Source of the DNA: Archegozetes longisetosus | Taxonomy: Eukaryota; Arthropoda; Arachnida; Sarcoptiformes; Trhypochthoniidae | Length of the DNA stretch: 64,000 nt | Direction of reading: 5' to 3' | NCBI GenBank assembly: GCA_018873245.2 | Contig: JAEMBT020000002.1 | Span: 4,220,001 to 4,284,000, forward strand | In this document: positions 14,335 to 27,019 of the stretch, in pieces | Layout: the number at the start of each line of letters is the position of its first letter | How positions within the stretch are numbered: position 1 is the stretch's first letter | The notes under the pieces: generated by a model | Database searches by the model: none | The model's input: the letters and a program-made list of their open reading frames with translations, nothing else | What the model was told of the DNA's origin: nothing | Position numbers and translations under genes: made by a program

Positions 14335-17300
14335 ATGAAAAAAATGATTGTAGAAATAATAGAAAATTCAGTATTCAATCTTCTAAATTTAAGCAGTTTA
14401 TCACTAATTCGTGCTATTTTTATATTGGGTCTAATTTTTCTTTTAACCTATCGAGTGCTTCCGTGGTGCAAACTAATTAAACTAAAATGTGATATTATTG
14501 ATTTAATACCCGGGCCCAAAAGCTTTAATCCAATATTAGGCAATGTTCCCATGGCTATTTGTAAAAATATTTTGGGCCACTCTGAAGAAGCCAAGAATTT
14601 ATTAGTAAGTAAGTAAATAACAATTTACTTTTTTTCTCTTTATTACATTTTTTGTCTTCAGTTTAGTACTATCTCCTGCTTTATTGGCTCAAAAGTGCTC
14701 TGAGTCTTACTGACTAAACTAGAATTCTGTAGAATTTATGTACTAATGATATAGAGTAAGAAATGATTTCTATCACAATAGAGGCTAGTTATGCAAAAGA
14801 ATGCTTGAATAAGAGTACATTTATAACATAATTAAATTGAATTATCATTGGATATTAATAACCAGCCATTCATTAGAAGCTTCTGAAAGTTGGATCTTTT
14901 GTATTATGTTATTTGAAATTTTCCAAAGCTCTTGGATTCAGTATAGGTATTTTTCATGTCATAATTATCTTTAATGCAATTATGATCTAATTATGAATAA
15001 CATCAGAAATTATTATTAATGGATAGAATAAAGCTGTAAAAATTAATATAAATGCATATTACGTGTTAAGGCTCGAAAACTAAACCTTTCATTCGTGTCC
15101 GCTCAAGATCAATAATTACGTTTTTGGTCAAAAAGCGTAGAAAGCCTATTTACTCATCTTTAATGGTTACATGTATCTTACTAATTTAACTAATTTAACT
15201 TTAATGCTGAAAGCGTTATCTCGTTAAAATGTCTTCTCGTTACTTATTGATTCAAAATAACCAAATATTTAGATACACTAAAATTACTAGAGATATTTTA
15301 ATCTAGATTTAATGCAAGCGGTCAGTGGCTATACTATAGTCTATGCGAAAGAGAAGATATTTCGAATTTGGCTCTCGTGGGAACCAATGGTTTTTCTCTG
15401 GAATCCCGAAACAGTAGAGTGTGTCTTATCGAACAACTTCTTGTTGGAAAAGTCAACTCAATACAAATTCCTTCATCCCTGGCTGGGAACAGGACTACTA
15501 ACATCAACAGGAACTAAATGGCGAACACGTAGAAAGCTACTAGTGCCGGCCTTTCATTTTAAAATTTTACACGACTTTGTGCCGGTTTTCAATGAACAGG
15601 GATTCGTTTTAGTTGACAAATTGCAACAAATTGCACGCCGAAAGTGTCACAACTGTACTGTTGTCGATATCGTACCGATTATAACTGCCTGCACTCTTGA
15701 TATTATTTGTGGTATGATGTTTTTTGGTTAAATCTTAATATTTTCTATATGTAACTCATTCAAACAAACTTTTACCACAAAAGCATGACCACAATTTTGA
15801 CTATTGAGGCAATACTCTAAAGCTGTTTTCTGCTGAAAAGTCAATATTTTTTCAGAAGAATTTAATATTTGACTGAGTTCTAGGCCTACATACAAACTTA
15901 ATCCTAAAGCCTAATACACAAAATATACAGAACTACTTGTTAACCGTTAATGTATATGAGTTTTGCTTTAGTAGGCATTCTGACTATTGGCTCGTTACTA
16001 AATATTTCTGAGAACATTGCTATAATGTTTGCCTGATCCTTCAATGGATTTAATATTCATAAAAGCTTTTCTGAATATGTTCTGTAAATTGAACCTCTTT
16101 CTTGGTATTAACGAGTATATTTAGACTATGTTCTAGCTTTATGTCTCCTTTATACTTAATATAAATACTCAGTTATAATTTTGGATCAGTCTTTAAATTT
16201 TAACATTCTAGACTTCAATAAATCAGTTGTATATATTATTTGGATAACTTACGCCAAAGTTCATAAATTTCTATCAAACAAATCAATATATTTAACTTAG
16301 ACTAAGCTTTTATATTCGAAACGAGTCCTACGCCAAACATAAAAAATAAACATTTCATATTTACAATATGAATAAATTGACTGTTGTTAAGCTAATGCAA
16401 AATTGATCCCGCTAGTATATTTACAAGATGTATTCACTATTGTATATATATATATCTATATACTAATAGATCTTTTGTTTTGATAGAGACAATAATGGGA
16501 GTTTCGATTGGAGCGCAAGGCAACACCAATAATAGCTATTGTAAATCAGTCACTGAGTAAGTCCATCAAGCTCTATTGTCCAAACATGCTTTCAACTAAT
16601 GGACTGACATTGGTAGAACAATTACTTTAGTCTCAACTATTATTCAATTAAATTTCAACTCAATCGTTAAGCCTATCGAAGTATTAGTTAACTAAAGATC
16701 TTTGATTTAGCTCTTTCTCAACTGTAATTAAATCCGACTAATTAGTAATAATTCATTTTTAGCATTAATGCTATGAGAGATTAGTTGTACGGAGAGATGT
16801 AATAGTATTGCAATTAGCGCTTGTTTGTAAAATTTATTAGGAAGCTGCTTGTTTGCTCGAACTGAAACTTTCTTAGCAATCTTGAATCAAATCTAGAACT
16901 CGAACTTTGAACAAAGGAGCATTTGAGGCAGGAACCTGTCAGTAATCTCGTCAAACGATTCATACAATTTTGATGCAATAGTAGCAGTATTGGATAACAG
17001 ACGCATAATGCCTCTAGTATATCCGGGGCTTCATTATTCTCCTACTTCAAACTGATTTTACTAAACAACGTTACTCTCGTTGGTCTATTGAATCTGACTT
17101 GATTTGCTGTTGAAAATTTATAGAGCAAAAACTTATTTTAAATTTGATTCACTTTATAAAAGCCATAAAATTTCAATATGAAAGCTCTTCCTATACATCG
17201 ATTGTTGATTAGTATAAATTGACGAAAAAAGCTGAGAAACTAATTAGAGTTGAATGAGATTGCTCTCATATAGCATTTAGTAATTGGTCAATCTGTTTAA

Positions 17301-20300
17301 TTATTCAGAGTCGGTGAGTGCTTTTTGGAACGTCTTCTTCAGCCAACCTATTGGGCAGATCAAGTATACTATCGTTCAGAGAAAGGCCACCGATTCAGCG
17401 AAAATCTGATCAAATTACACGGTTTCACACGTAAAGTGATTCGTGATCGAAAGGCGGAAATACTCAATAATCATTCATCAATATTATTCAAAACTGGTGA
17501 TGGCGAAGAAAGAAGAAAAGCATTCCTTGATCTCTTACTTGATCATCACATCAATGGAGGCGAAATGAGTGAAGAAGACATTCGCGAGGAAGTCGACACT
17601 TTTATGTTTGAAGGTATGAACACTTGTTTCACTCCTAGCTATCTATCGATTTTCGATCGCTAATAACTTGCCTGAAATATTTTTATCCAAAATTTGATAT
17701 CATATTCATGATTAGAAACATTAAGAATAGGATGCGAAAAGAGTTGTTTGCTGAATAAAGAGATTAGAGCTCTCTAGAAATTAGCTGGAATCTAAAACTA
17801 TTGAAACAATTTACAACTATTGAAAACTAGTTTTAGAAATATTCATTCGACAGTTTGAATAATCGAAACAGGGTTTCAAGTATACTGCAAATAAAACGCC
17901 AATTTAATCTTTCAGGACTATGAATAGCAGTGCACGAAACTGGAGGCAGTTATGAAACAGTTTTAGTTTTGGGTTAGAATTTTATGTCTTTATTCTTTTA
18001 TTTCTTTACAACTAAAGCATACAATGAGAGCCTCACTGTTAACTCATATCAATCGATAATAGTGTACGACAATTCTATGGTATATAACAATCCTACGGTA
18101 TATAACAATTCTATGCTCTTATAAAATATTGACATAAGTTTTATACTAGAATTTTTCAGAGTTTTATATTTTTAGCGCTCAGTCAAGCGCGCTTCCAATT
18201 ATTGACTCCTATTTGTTTTGTAAGCTCTAGTAACGAACTCCAATTCTTGATCCACTTCTGATTCTAATGTTTCAAAGCTATTTTCTAAACTCTTTGTTTA
18301 ACTCATCACCAAATCTGCTATTTTCTCAAATGATTTGCCTAAACTAATTGTGTCAAAAGTAAATATGATCAGGAAGATATACAGGAGAACTATATTCTCA
18401 GGATAGAACTCATTTAGAATAGAGTAAAATATCATGTTTTGTCAGTTATATCAGTATTTTTTATGCGCTGTTACCACCAATCAATTCTAGAATCAAACAT
18501 AATCCAATATCATAAAGTACTTATGGGCTCGAGTTCAAAGCATGATTGCATAAATGATTGCAAGAAGAAAAATCACATAATAAATCGTTAGAAATGATAA
18601 CTTCCTAATCGACAGAATGTGGTTAATGCAGTTTCAAATGATAGATAAGCTATTTCTAGATAAAGAGATGGTCAAATCAACTATTGTCCTTTTCCTCCCA
18701 AGCACGCACCGTTGAACTAGTTACGCATTTTATTATTCAAGATTAATGTAGCTTATCAATTTTGTTTAATCGCAATTTATCAATTTTTCTTTTTAACTAA
18801 TTATGGTATTGTGTCTCTTCGAATACGCGATTCACTTGGTCTTCTGGTTAATTCAAGTGTTTAACTTCGGAATTCAAACATTACAATTACTTTCTCGTCT
18901 GATTATCTGTTGTCGAGTAATAAATTTACTCTATTTCTAGTATTGTTTAAAGCAATTATTATTAAAGTTCACCAGACTGTCGAAGAGTGATATGAAAGAG
19001 ATTCCGAGCCATAGAGAAAATATTTCTCCCAAGTTGCCAATAAAGTAGATTATTGTCATTTGAGGACTATAAATGTAAATCATCTCATCTGTTATTTTGA
19101 GATAGAGACAGACGTAAGTCAGCTTACGAATGATTTGTCCATCAGACTCCTTGTCTCTCATTTTGATGAGTTCGAAGTTATAGTACAGTTGATGACAGTC
19201 AGACCTGAACTTTCTGGTACACATTTTTGTCAAGTTTTCTTTATAATCAAGCCAGTTATTGTTATTAAGTTTACAAATCTTGTATTCACCATCAGTACTG
19301 TTGAAGACTAGGATAGAGTCAAAGTGTAAACAATTGAGAACTTTTTTCATTTAATGTTTGAGGCAATCCTTAATACTCTGTTCCTGTGATGTTGATTCAG
19401 AATATTCCATACAATTAGTTTGATATGGATTAGGCAAATGATACAATCTTATTTTATCAAATATAAAACTATAAGATTTTTCTTCCATTATTGATGATTT
19501 TGACTCAAAAATTCTGTTGAAGTCTATCAGGCAGCCAATTGTATGGATGAACGACTACGAAAACATTTTTATCAACTGAAACATTCAAATTTATATCTTA
19601 TTTAACTTCGCTTAAATTATTTTTTCTCGATAACTAATTTTAGCCATAAATAGCTCTTCAATTTTATCCGTTTGATACATTCTAGGCAATATTAGGAATT
19701 CTGACACAAATTTTCGGGTTGAATTTGATGCAACATCTCTGAATAGTTTCCAATCAATTTTGTAATTGTCGACCGAAATGCGACTGAAAAATGTATTGCA
19801 TTCCACATCATCATTAGTGCTATGAATAGTTTTGATGATTTGATTGCAGCCCCAGTTTTGTCTCTTATTGTAAATTTTACACTCGGTTCGATATCGGTGA
19901 AAGCGAACCGATAGACTCTGATTTCGATCATAAAGCATTAGATTAAAATTTTGGGTTTTAATACTGCGCGTCCTTTTTAAGTTTAAGTTTCAAAGTGTTC
20001 ACCAAATCGTTAGTAAAAGTGTTAAACTCAAAGTACTTTTGCATCATGTCTTTAGCAGTGGTTATCATTTTGTCATTAGAGTGATAAGTACTTCTTGCAG
20101 CAAAATCAAACTTATCTGACTTTCTGATTTCAAGTTCAAGATTGTGGTGAATTCTAAATATTGAAGAACAAGTATAGAACACCGATATAAACTGATCGAT
20201 AAAAGCAATAAGATTAATACAAGTCTAAAAGCAGATTTTGTTGCAGTCATTCCGAATTAGTATTGATTACTTATTGAAAAATGAATCATACTAAAATGAA

Positions 20301-21496
20301 TCATACTAGCAATTACGAGTAATTCATGCCCCAGATCTTTACCATACGCTAACTTCCCTCTTGTAACATTAGTACTAATCTGATATATAAGTTTATCTTT
20401 ACTAACTGTCACGAACAAAGTTAACATTCATTGATCTATGAAGGTCTTCATACTCGAAATAATATTTACTGAAAATGAGTAAATTTTCTTTTTAAATATT
20501 TACATAATTTCTATTCATTTGTTTGAATTTTATCGATTTTTAGCAAGATTTCAAAATTTCAACTAACTACTAAGTGAGAGGTGAAGTCAATCCATTGAAG
20601 TGAAGTTTTACTAAGCAAATGGTTCAGAATGAGAGTCAAGTTTTAGAAAAGTCTCTTTACAAATATATATATATCTTTCCATAAGTAGGTCTGTTGATAG
20701 AAAGAAATAACTGAGTTCTTTGAAATAAAATATAAGTGCAGAGTAAAAATATTTTTCCTCTGTGCATCCTCTAAATTTGTTCTCCACAATTGTCACAAAA
20801 AATACAACAAAAGCTTTGAAATTACCAAAAAACTTCAAGCTCAAGTACCGAAGATAAATGATTTTTCATATCACTGAATGTACAGGTCACGACACAACAG
20901 CGATGGCCTTGTCATGGATAATATTTCTTTTGGGACACAGTCCGGAAATCCAAGCAAAAGCTGCGGCCGAAGTCGACGCACTATTCGAAGAAACAGAATT
21001 TAACGCAGAGATTAATGACGAAAAGTTTTTGCTAACTTTAGATAAAATAAAATCTCTTAAATATCTTGAATGTTGTATCAAAGAAGGGCTCAGATTGTGT
21101 CCATCTGTACCATTCATCGGCCGAAGATTACACGAGGATATGAATATTAATGGCTATAAAGTACCAGAAGGAACCATAATCTTCGTCTACATATATATGC
21201 TGCATCGAGACCCGATTGTTTTTCCGGATCCGGAAAAATTCGATCCGGAAAGATTTATGCCAGAGAATTCGATCGGTAGACACCCTTTCGCGTTCGTGCC
21301 TTTCTCTGCAGGCCCTCGTAATTGTATTGGACAGAGATTTGCCATGTCAGAGCTCAAAGTAGTTTTGGCTTTTCTTTTGAGACATTTCCGATTTGAGTCA
21401 TTAGAACACAGAGACAAGATTACCACTCAAATGGAAATGGTCTTCAGACCTAAGTGCCCGATTAAAGTTAGGGTCTATGAGAGAAGAAAACAATAA
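14335..21496 (+). CDS. Cytochrome P450, CYP4 clan (gene 2 of a tandem pair)
   Basis: Paralogue of the upstream P450, with the same expected role as an ER-membrane monooxygenase. Exons: 14335-14608, 15307-15711, 16487-16556, 17309-17613, 20886-21496. Phases 1,1,2,1 agree and give about 554 aa. In the first intron the second of two overlapping GTAAGT donors (at 14609) keeps the frame. An N-terminal anchor precedes the hinge LIPGPK. The I-helix EGHDTT spans the last junction (G|HDTT, about 351-356), EGLR is at 418-421, and the haem loop FSAGPRNCIG carries Cys498. Introns 1, 2 and 3 match gene 1 introns 1, 4 and 5 in position and phase. Gene 1 introns 2, 3 and 6 are absent, and the G|HDTT intron is unique. 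That last intron (17614-20885) holds an antisense channel pseudogene. ATG at 14335 is preferred; the in-frame ATG at 14344 is also possible. Confidence 0.92.
18069..18114. repeat. 18-bp tandem repeat, about 2.5 copies
   Basis: Unit caattctatggtatataa repeated with two or three changes inside the last intron of P450 gene 2. Minor local duplication. Confidence 0.7.
18937..20250 (-). pseudogene. DEG/ENaC (degenerin/pickpocket-like) channel pseudogene nested in P450 intron
   Basis: Read on the minus strand, pieces of an amiloride-sensitive sodium channel family protein occur in the right order. First comes a TM1-like segment (AFRLVLILLLL, about 20225). Next are extracellular pieces with ECNTFF resembling the family CYTFN motif (about 19800), then VVVHPYNWLPD (about 19550) and LPNPYQTNC (about 19430), close to the family LPxPYxTxC motif. 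A Cys-rich stretch CTRKFRSDCHQLYY follows (about 19200). The end is a TM2 region NLGEIFSLWLG matching the selectivity-filter segment (about 19000). The pieces lie in different frames. There is a frame change near 19980, a stop at 19612-19614, a change at the A5 run 19506-19510, and an in-frame TAA at 19351-19353. No splice sites fix these breaks, so it looks like an intronless dead copy, possibly a retrocopy. Family call is strong from motif order; exact ends are uncertain. Confidence 0.8.
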
Positions 21497-24400
21497 ATTC
21501 TCAAACGTTTTCTCAATTTATTCTCGAAGAGAATATTTTAGAGATAGCGTTTTGACGAAAGCATTAAGTTATTGAGTTTTTGTGCTTTATAAATATCAGC
21601 TTTTATTTTGAAATAATTATTAAGATTAATTATTGACATGTCAGCAAACTATTAAAGAAGAAATAAAAACTATTCAGTACTTAAAGATTGAGCTTTCGTA
21701 ATCTTATTATCTTACATAATTATTTAAATGTGAATCAAAATCACTACAATTAGTATTTTAGATAAGCAGATTGTACTAGATAAGCACTTTATAATGATTT
21801 TTTTAATCTCATATTTGTATTGCACTCGTAAAGACTCTCATAATGACTTCAAAAGTAGTTTTATCACAAATCTTTGTGAGCAAAAGACTTTGTTTTTCAT
21901 AAAATACAGTTCATTTTTCTGTCAAATCCAATAGAAATGATTTTAATCACACTCACTGGGAATGCTTCGGTTCAAAGTGCTTTACACTTAAAGTGCTTAG
22001 CTTAATGATCCTTGATAGCAACCAGAAGTGATGTGTTGTCATGGGATACTTACCATCAGGCCATAATATTGAACATATTTAAGAATTGTTTCCCATACTC
22101 AATATAGCAAATTTCAAGTCAAATTTAGCAAAAAAGGTTGATGCACGTTACAGGCAAGTTGAAGTAACAACGGTCTTTTCTTGTTGCTATCGAGAATTAT
22201 TAAGATTTCAATTGTATGATACAGTCCAGCTGACTTGTTAATTTGCCTCAAATGGCATCATTTGTAATCACTTATAAAATATTGGCAAATTATACATTCA
22301 ATCAATCAATGCCCAACTATTGTTCTTCATGTCGATCGATAAATGAAAAATTAAAAATAATTCAATTATTCTGTATTGTTTAGTAATAAAAAATAAAAAC
22401 GAGAATATGGCTGAGACAATCCAAAACAGTTTTTTCTTACTTCGACATGAGTTTGGTTTGCAATAGCTCAATCTTAAGAGGAATACAAGTCACTGTACTT
22501 ATAAATCCTTAAAACGTCTACAAATGCTAGACTTTGACAAAAGTGTACATAAGGACATAAGTTCTTTGTCATTACGAAATTGTTTTACTTCGTTCAAGTC
22601 TCAATACGTGATACAAAGCGTATCGGAATGGATAAAAAAGAATGAGATATTAGTTGCCATATATTGATCATATCTAACGAGAACCATGAAACATAACTAA
22701 ATCTTTTACATGGAGCTCACATTCTTATTGTTTTAATACTTTAATGTCTGATAGAAGAATAAGTCACATTGAATATCCCTGAATTGTTGAGTCGCGTATA
22801 TTCTGTTATTTGAAATATTTTAGTTTTGTTCAAAACTTTTGGGAGCAAAAGTTAAACTCGAAGCGTAACTGTATTAAATACGTGACTTTTCTCAATAATG
22901 TGTCTTGGACTTTGCAAGTGTCAAAATTTGACAATAAATAGATGGAAAACATTACTTTTCGCCGAAACTTTATTGTTTTCTGTTATTCTACTGTTTTCCC
23001 GATAATTCAATTTGATGAAAAACTTTTACTAGAAATTCGATAAATCTTTTAAATCTTTTCTGCAAAAATAAACTGAAAATAATAGCTAAAAACATGAAAA
23101 ATAAGCGAAGCTTAAAATATTGAGCATTCAATTTTTTGAGGCCAATCAAAAGAGAATTCGCTGAAACTAATCTCTTTTTCTTTCACTTAGAAGCTTTGTT
23201 TTATTCATGACCAAAAATTCTCAGAATTCGAGTCAAGATCAATTATTTAAACTTGAGTTCACTTTTAGAACTATAATTATTCAAAGATCCAAACTTATTT
23301 CAAATTCTTATACTAAATTGGATTTCAGGTTAATTATGCAAACCTTAAATCTGGTATCGAGTGAAGCGAAATAACATTCAAGTTCTTCACATACATTACT
23401 ACTTTTCAGTAGAGCCAAAACTTTTTTCAAATGAGTTGATTAAGTGTTCAGTAGTTTTGAAACCTAATAAAATCAGGATTTTTGAATAAGAAATGTTTGT
23501 AACTCTATTCGGCATTTTTATCATTACATGATAGCAATTATAAAGAGCATAATGCAGAAAAAGACTAGAAATTACTCGTTAGCTACAAATCGATATTTAC
23601 TGTTGTCGTAATTTGAAGAGCACAAAAGAGATAGCAATAAAATTTATTATTCTCAGAGTGAAAATCTGCCTCATACACTGGTCTATATATAGAATAATCT
23701 TCTCAATATTAGTTTAGTTTTAATGATGACATAGAGTTACTGGACTGGAAATTGTGAATTTTTGCTCAACGAAATTGACTGTTATTCAAAGATTATACTT
23801 AATAGTAAATAGAAGAAAATTGTTGGGATAGTACAGTGGATTGAAAAGTATGACAAAAATGCAAGATACTGTACATGCCTGGAGTGGTATTACATAGGAA
23901 AATGGTTTACGGAGAAGTGTATATTATTGGTTTGCATATATATATGAATGCTTTAGGGGCAAGTATATATCTTTCCTCAAGTTGTTTACATTTGTCTGAC
24001 CAACTGTACTTCATGCTATACTAGCAATAGTCTTGTACTCGGTGTGTCATAAACATGCTATGTGTATTTTTGTTCTCTAACATCTTTTTCAAGCCAAATA
24101 GAATTAACTTGCAATCAAACAAATGGCTTCAGCTATACTTTAATTAAACCTAACTTGAGCAACGAGTACATAAAACAGGAAAACCCAGATGTCAAAGAAA
24201 CAGCTCGTCACAAACCTATCACATGATGGATACAAAACACTAAACGATTGAATCTAATCTATAAATCTATAAATGAGAAAATTCAATAATTCGATTGGAA
24301 GAAATCCAAACAATTATCTGAGATCTAAGATTGAGATACATCTTAGGAGAGCAGGTTTACTGTTAAGAAAATATAGTTGAATAGCTCACAAATCCCTTAA

Positions 24401-27019
24401 CTTGATTTTCAAACTTGATTTATAAGTTCTGATTCTTCGCGGAATCACATTTTCTGATAACACGTTTTATCCAACGCTTATATATAAGAATGGAGTCATA
24501 CAAGATATAAAAATGAAAACAAATACTCCACTTATAATTACTTGAATTGAATTTATCATTTTGTTCTACTAAAAGTCAAGTTTTACTCTTTTTCTTTCAA
24601 TTTATGATAAAGAATCTATTAGATGTTTCAAGTGTTAAGATTATCAGTAATGAATGTCCAGAATTAGCTCTGAATGTTGGAGACCTCTCCCGTGATTATA
24701 AGCACAATGTGAAAGTGTCACATAAATAGTTTACCTTATAGAAGTGCATGCGGACAATAAAGATTCTGCAAATGCGTCATTTTCAATGTTCATCAATAAG
24801 CCTACACATGCTTTTTATTTTTAAGCATTCTATAAGATAATGCTTCTCAATCACTGCATCAGTAGCTTTCTCAAACACTATAATCAAATATTTTAGCTCA
24901 TATCTGTTGAAAATTTATGCTAACAATTTTGAGCATTTGAATTAAATTTAAAACTTGTTGACTTATTCAATCTCAAAATATATTAGTTCTGCCGTCATTA
25001 CTAATTTGGTGTATTTCTGCGAGAATCTTATATCTCTTAAGCTATTTAGTTGAAGACTAAATAAAATATGTTTATTTGAAACTGTTGCACTTCTAATCCA
25101 TTTAATTCTCGAGAATCTCTATTCTAACATATACTATCAAATCCAATAGTTCTGTACTTTTTCAAAATATATACTTTCCTGCATAACAAACATTTTTGAT
25201 TGGGAGCTGTGCTTAACTTAATTGTAACATTTATTGTTGCAAGATTCATAAAGATAAGTGTTGAATAGACGTGAATCATGCTCTAACTTATTTATTGCAA
25301 TCACAACATATAGTCTATACAATCGACTAATTAAAGTAATTTACAGTGACACATATATTTAAAGAAAATAACGTGCCCAACTTTTTTATCTAGTAGCAAG
25401 TCTCATGAATCCAACAGTAGTAGAATCTTACTCATTTTTATTTCATACTCGGCTGCATTCAGAAAATTCAATTATTTTATTTATTACATATTCTTGAAAG
25501 CTGTCTCATCACGATTGGCTTCAGATGCTTCGAGTTGTTTTGTGGTTATTTGTATAGACAAAGAGAAGTAAATATTCAACTTTGAATAAAGTTGATGATT
25601 TTTCATGATGATTTTAATTCTAAAAATATAAGTTTTAATCGACTTATTGCTAGATTATTGAAAATTATATGACCTAGAATTGTATCTACCTTTCTCTAGC
25701 TACTTGTTATACTTGTATTGATCAAAATCACATATAACGAAATTCTGTACATTTTTTGCGCAATACATCGAGAGATAACTTCTGAGAACAACAAAAATAG
25801 TTCTCTCTTTGCTTTTATGCACAAATCGATTCCTTTTCCTCTAATTTTGTTTTTTGTTTAATATCGCCAAAAGCCTACTATTCAGGAGAAGTTTGTGGCA
25901 AAAGTAGCAATAAGTGAAAGAAAAAAGCTATATATATTCTGGTATTCTTGTATCGTTAAAGATACTTTGCCTATTCTCGTACAAATTAACTTTGCATTCC
26001 AATAATATTAAAAATAGTTATTGACAAAATTGTGCTTGAAGCTTGTCTTACTAGCTAAATAAAAAATTGATATCTTTGTCAAATTTCACTTTTGTTTAGC
26101 TTTGAATAAACATTCATGTTATAGCAGTATAACTGAAGATGTAATAAATATCAGAAATGATCAAAACATTTATATCATTTCTATGAGGTTTATGCGAGTC
26201 ACATTTTTATCATTGAGCTTCACAAAATAATATTAAAATAAGTCTTTTTACACCATAGAATTTCAAAAGTCATGCTTTTGTAAAGTTGTTGATTTTGTTT
26301 ATTGAATATAAGCTTCAGTTCAAATTAATTAATAGAAAGTAATGAATTCTCCGACAACTTTATAATAGAAAATTTTTTAAATTGAGCAATAATTTCAATG
26401 TTCAGAATTATAAATAGAAATATGACTTAAAATGAAGAAATTGCAATTAAAAATATAATCGAAAGGTGGGCTGAGTGACCAGGTGTCCCTGGAATAGGAT
26501 CATTTTTAAAAGTCTAGTGCTTGACGCCCTTTACATTTAAAGAAAATTTGAAAAAATGTCTGAAAATACTGTGCGGTACTTCTTCTGACATTTTTACTGT
26601 CCTTTATTGTACTGTATAAGTACCGGAAGGAATACAGTGAGATCTTGGCAACACTATTTACGTACAAATATTTGAACAGGAAAGCTTGTAAAGCTTGTAG
26701 TAAGCTGAAAATCCTAACTTAAATTTATATTATTGCATAAGAGTTGAACTTACTAAATTAACTTAGTCTTCTTTTAAGCTTAATATAAATCTAATGGCCA
26801 AGCAAAATTTAGTAAATCGCACGTTACATAGAGAGTTAAAGAATAGTAAGCTTTGCGTCATCTATTGACTAATTTGGGGTTGAGGTAAATCTGAAAAAAG
26901 TGAAAATTAGTTTAAAAATTAGATTTATTTAAACCTGTATTACGTCTATATACATTCAGTTTGGTTAAAATGATAATTAAATAATGTTGGAATGACAAAT
27001 CCTGTTAATTAAGAAATTG
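21497..27019. other. Intergenic stretch, no gene recognised
   Basis: About 5.5 kb of AT-rich DNA between P450 gene 2 and the SLC5 gene. A poly(A) signal for P450 gene 2 (AATAAA) is at about 21661. On the minus strand AATAAA at 26924-26929 can serve the SLC5 gene, whose stop is at 27020. The only long open frame (24547-24729) has no recognisable domain and starts at a non-ATG codon. Confidence 0.5.

Noticed and set aside
20858..20885. Upstream ATG-like start of the last P450 exon (MIFHITECT)
   Set aside because: The acceptor AG at 20884-20885 and the phase of the previous exon show that this part is intron.
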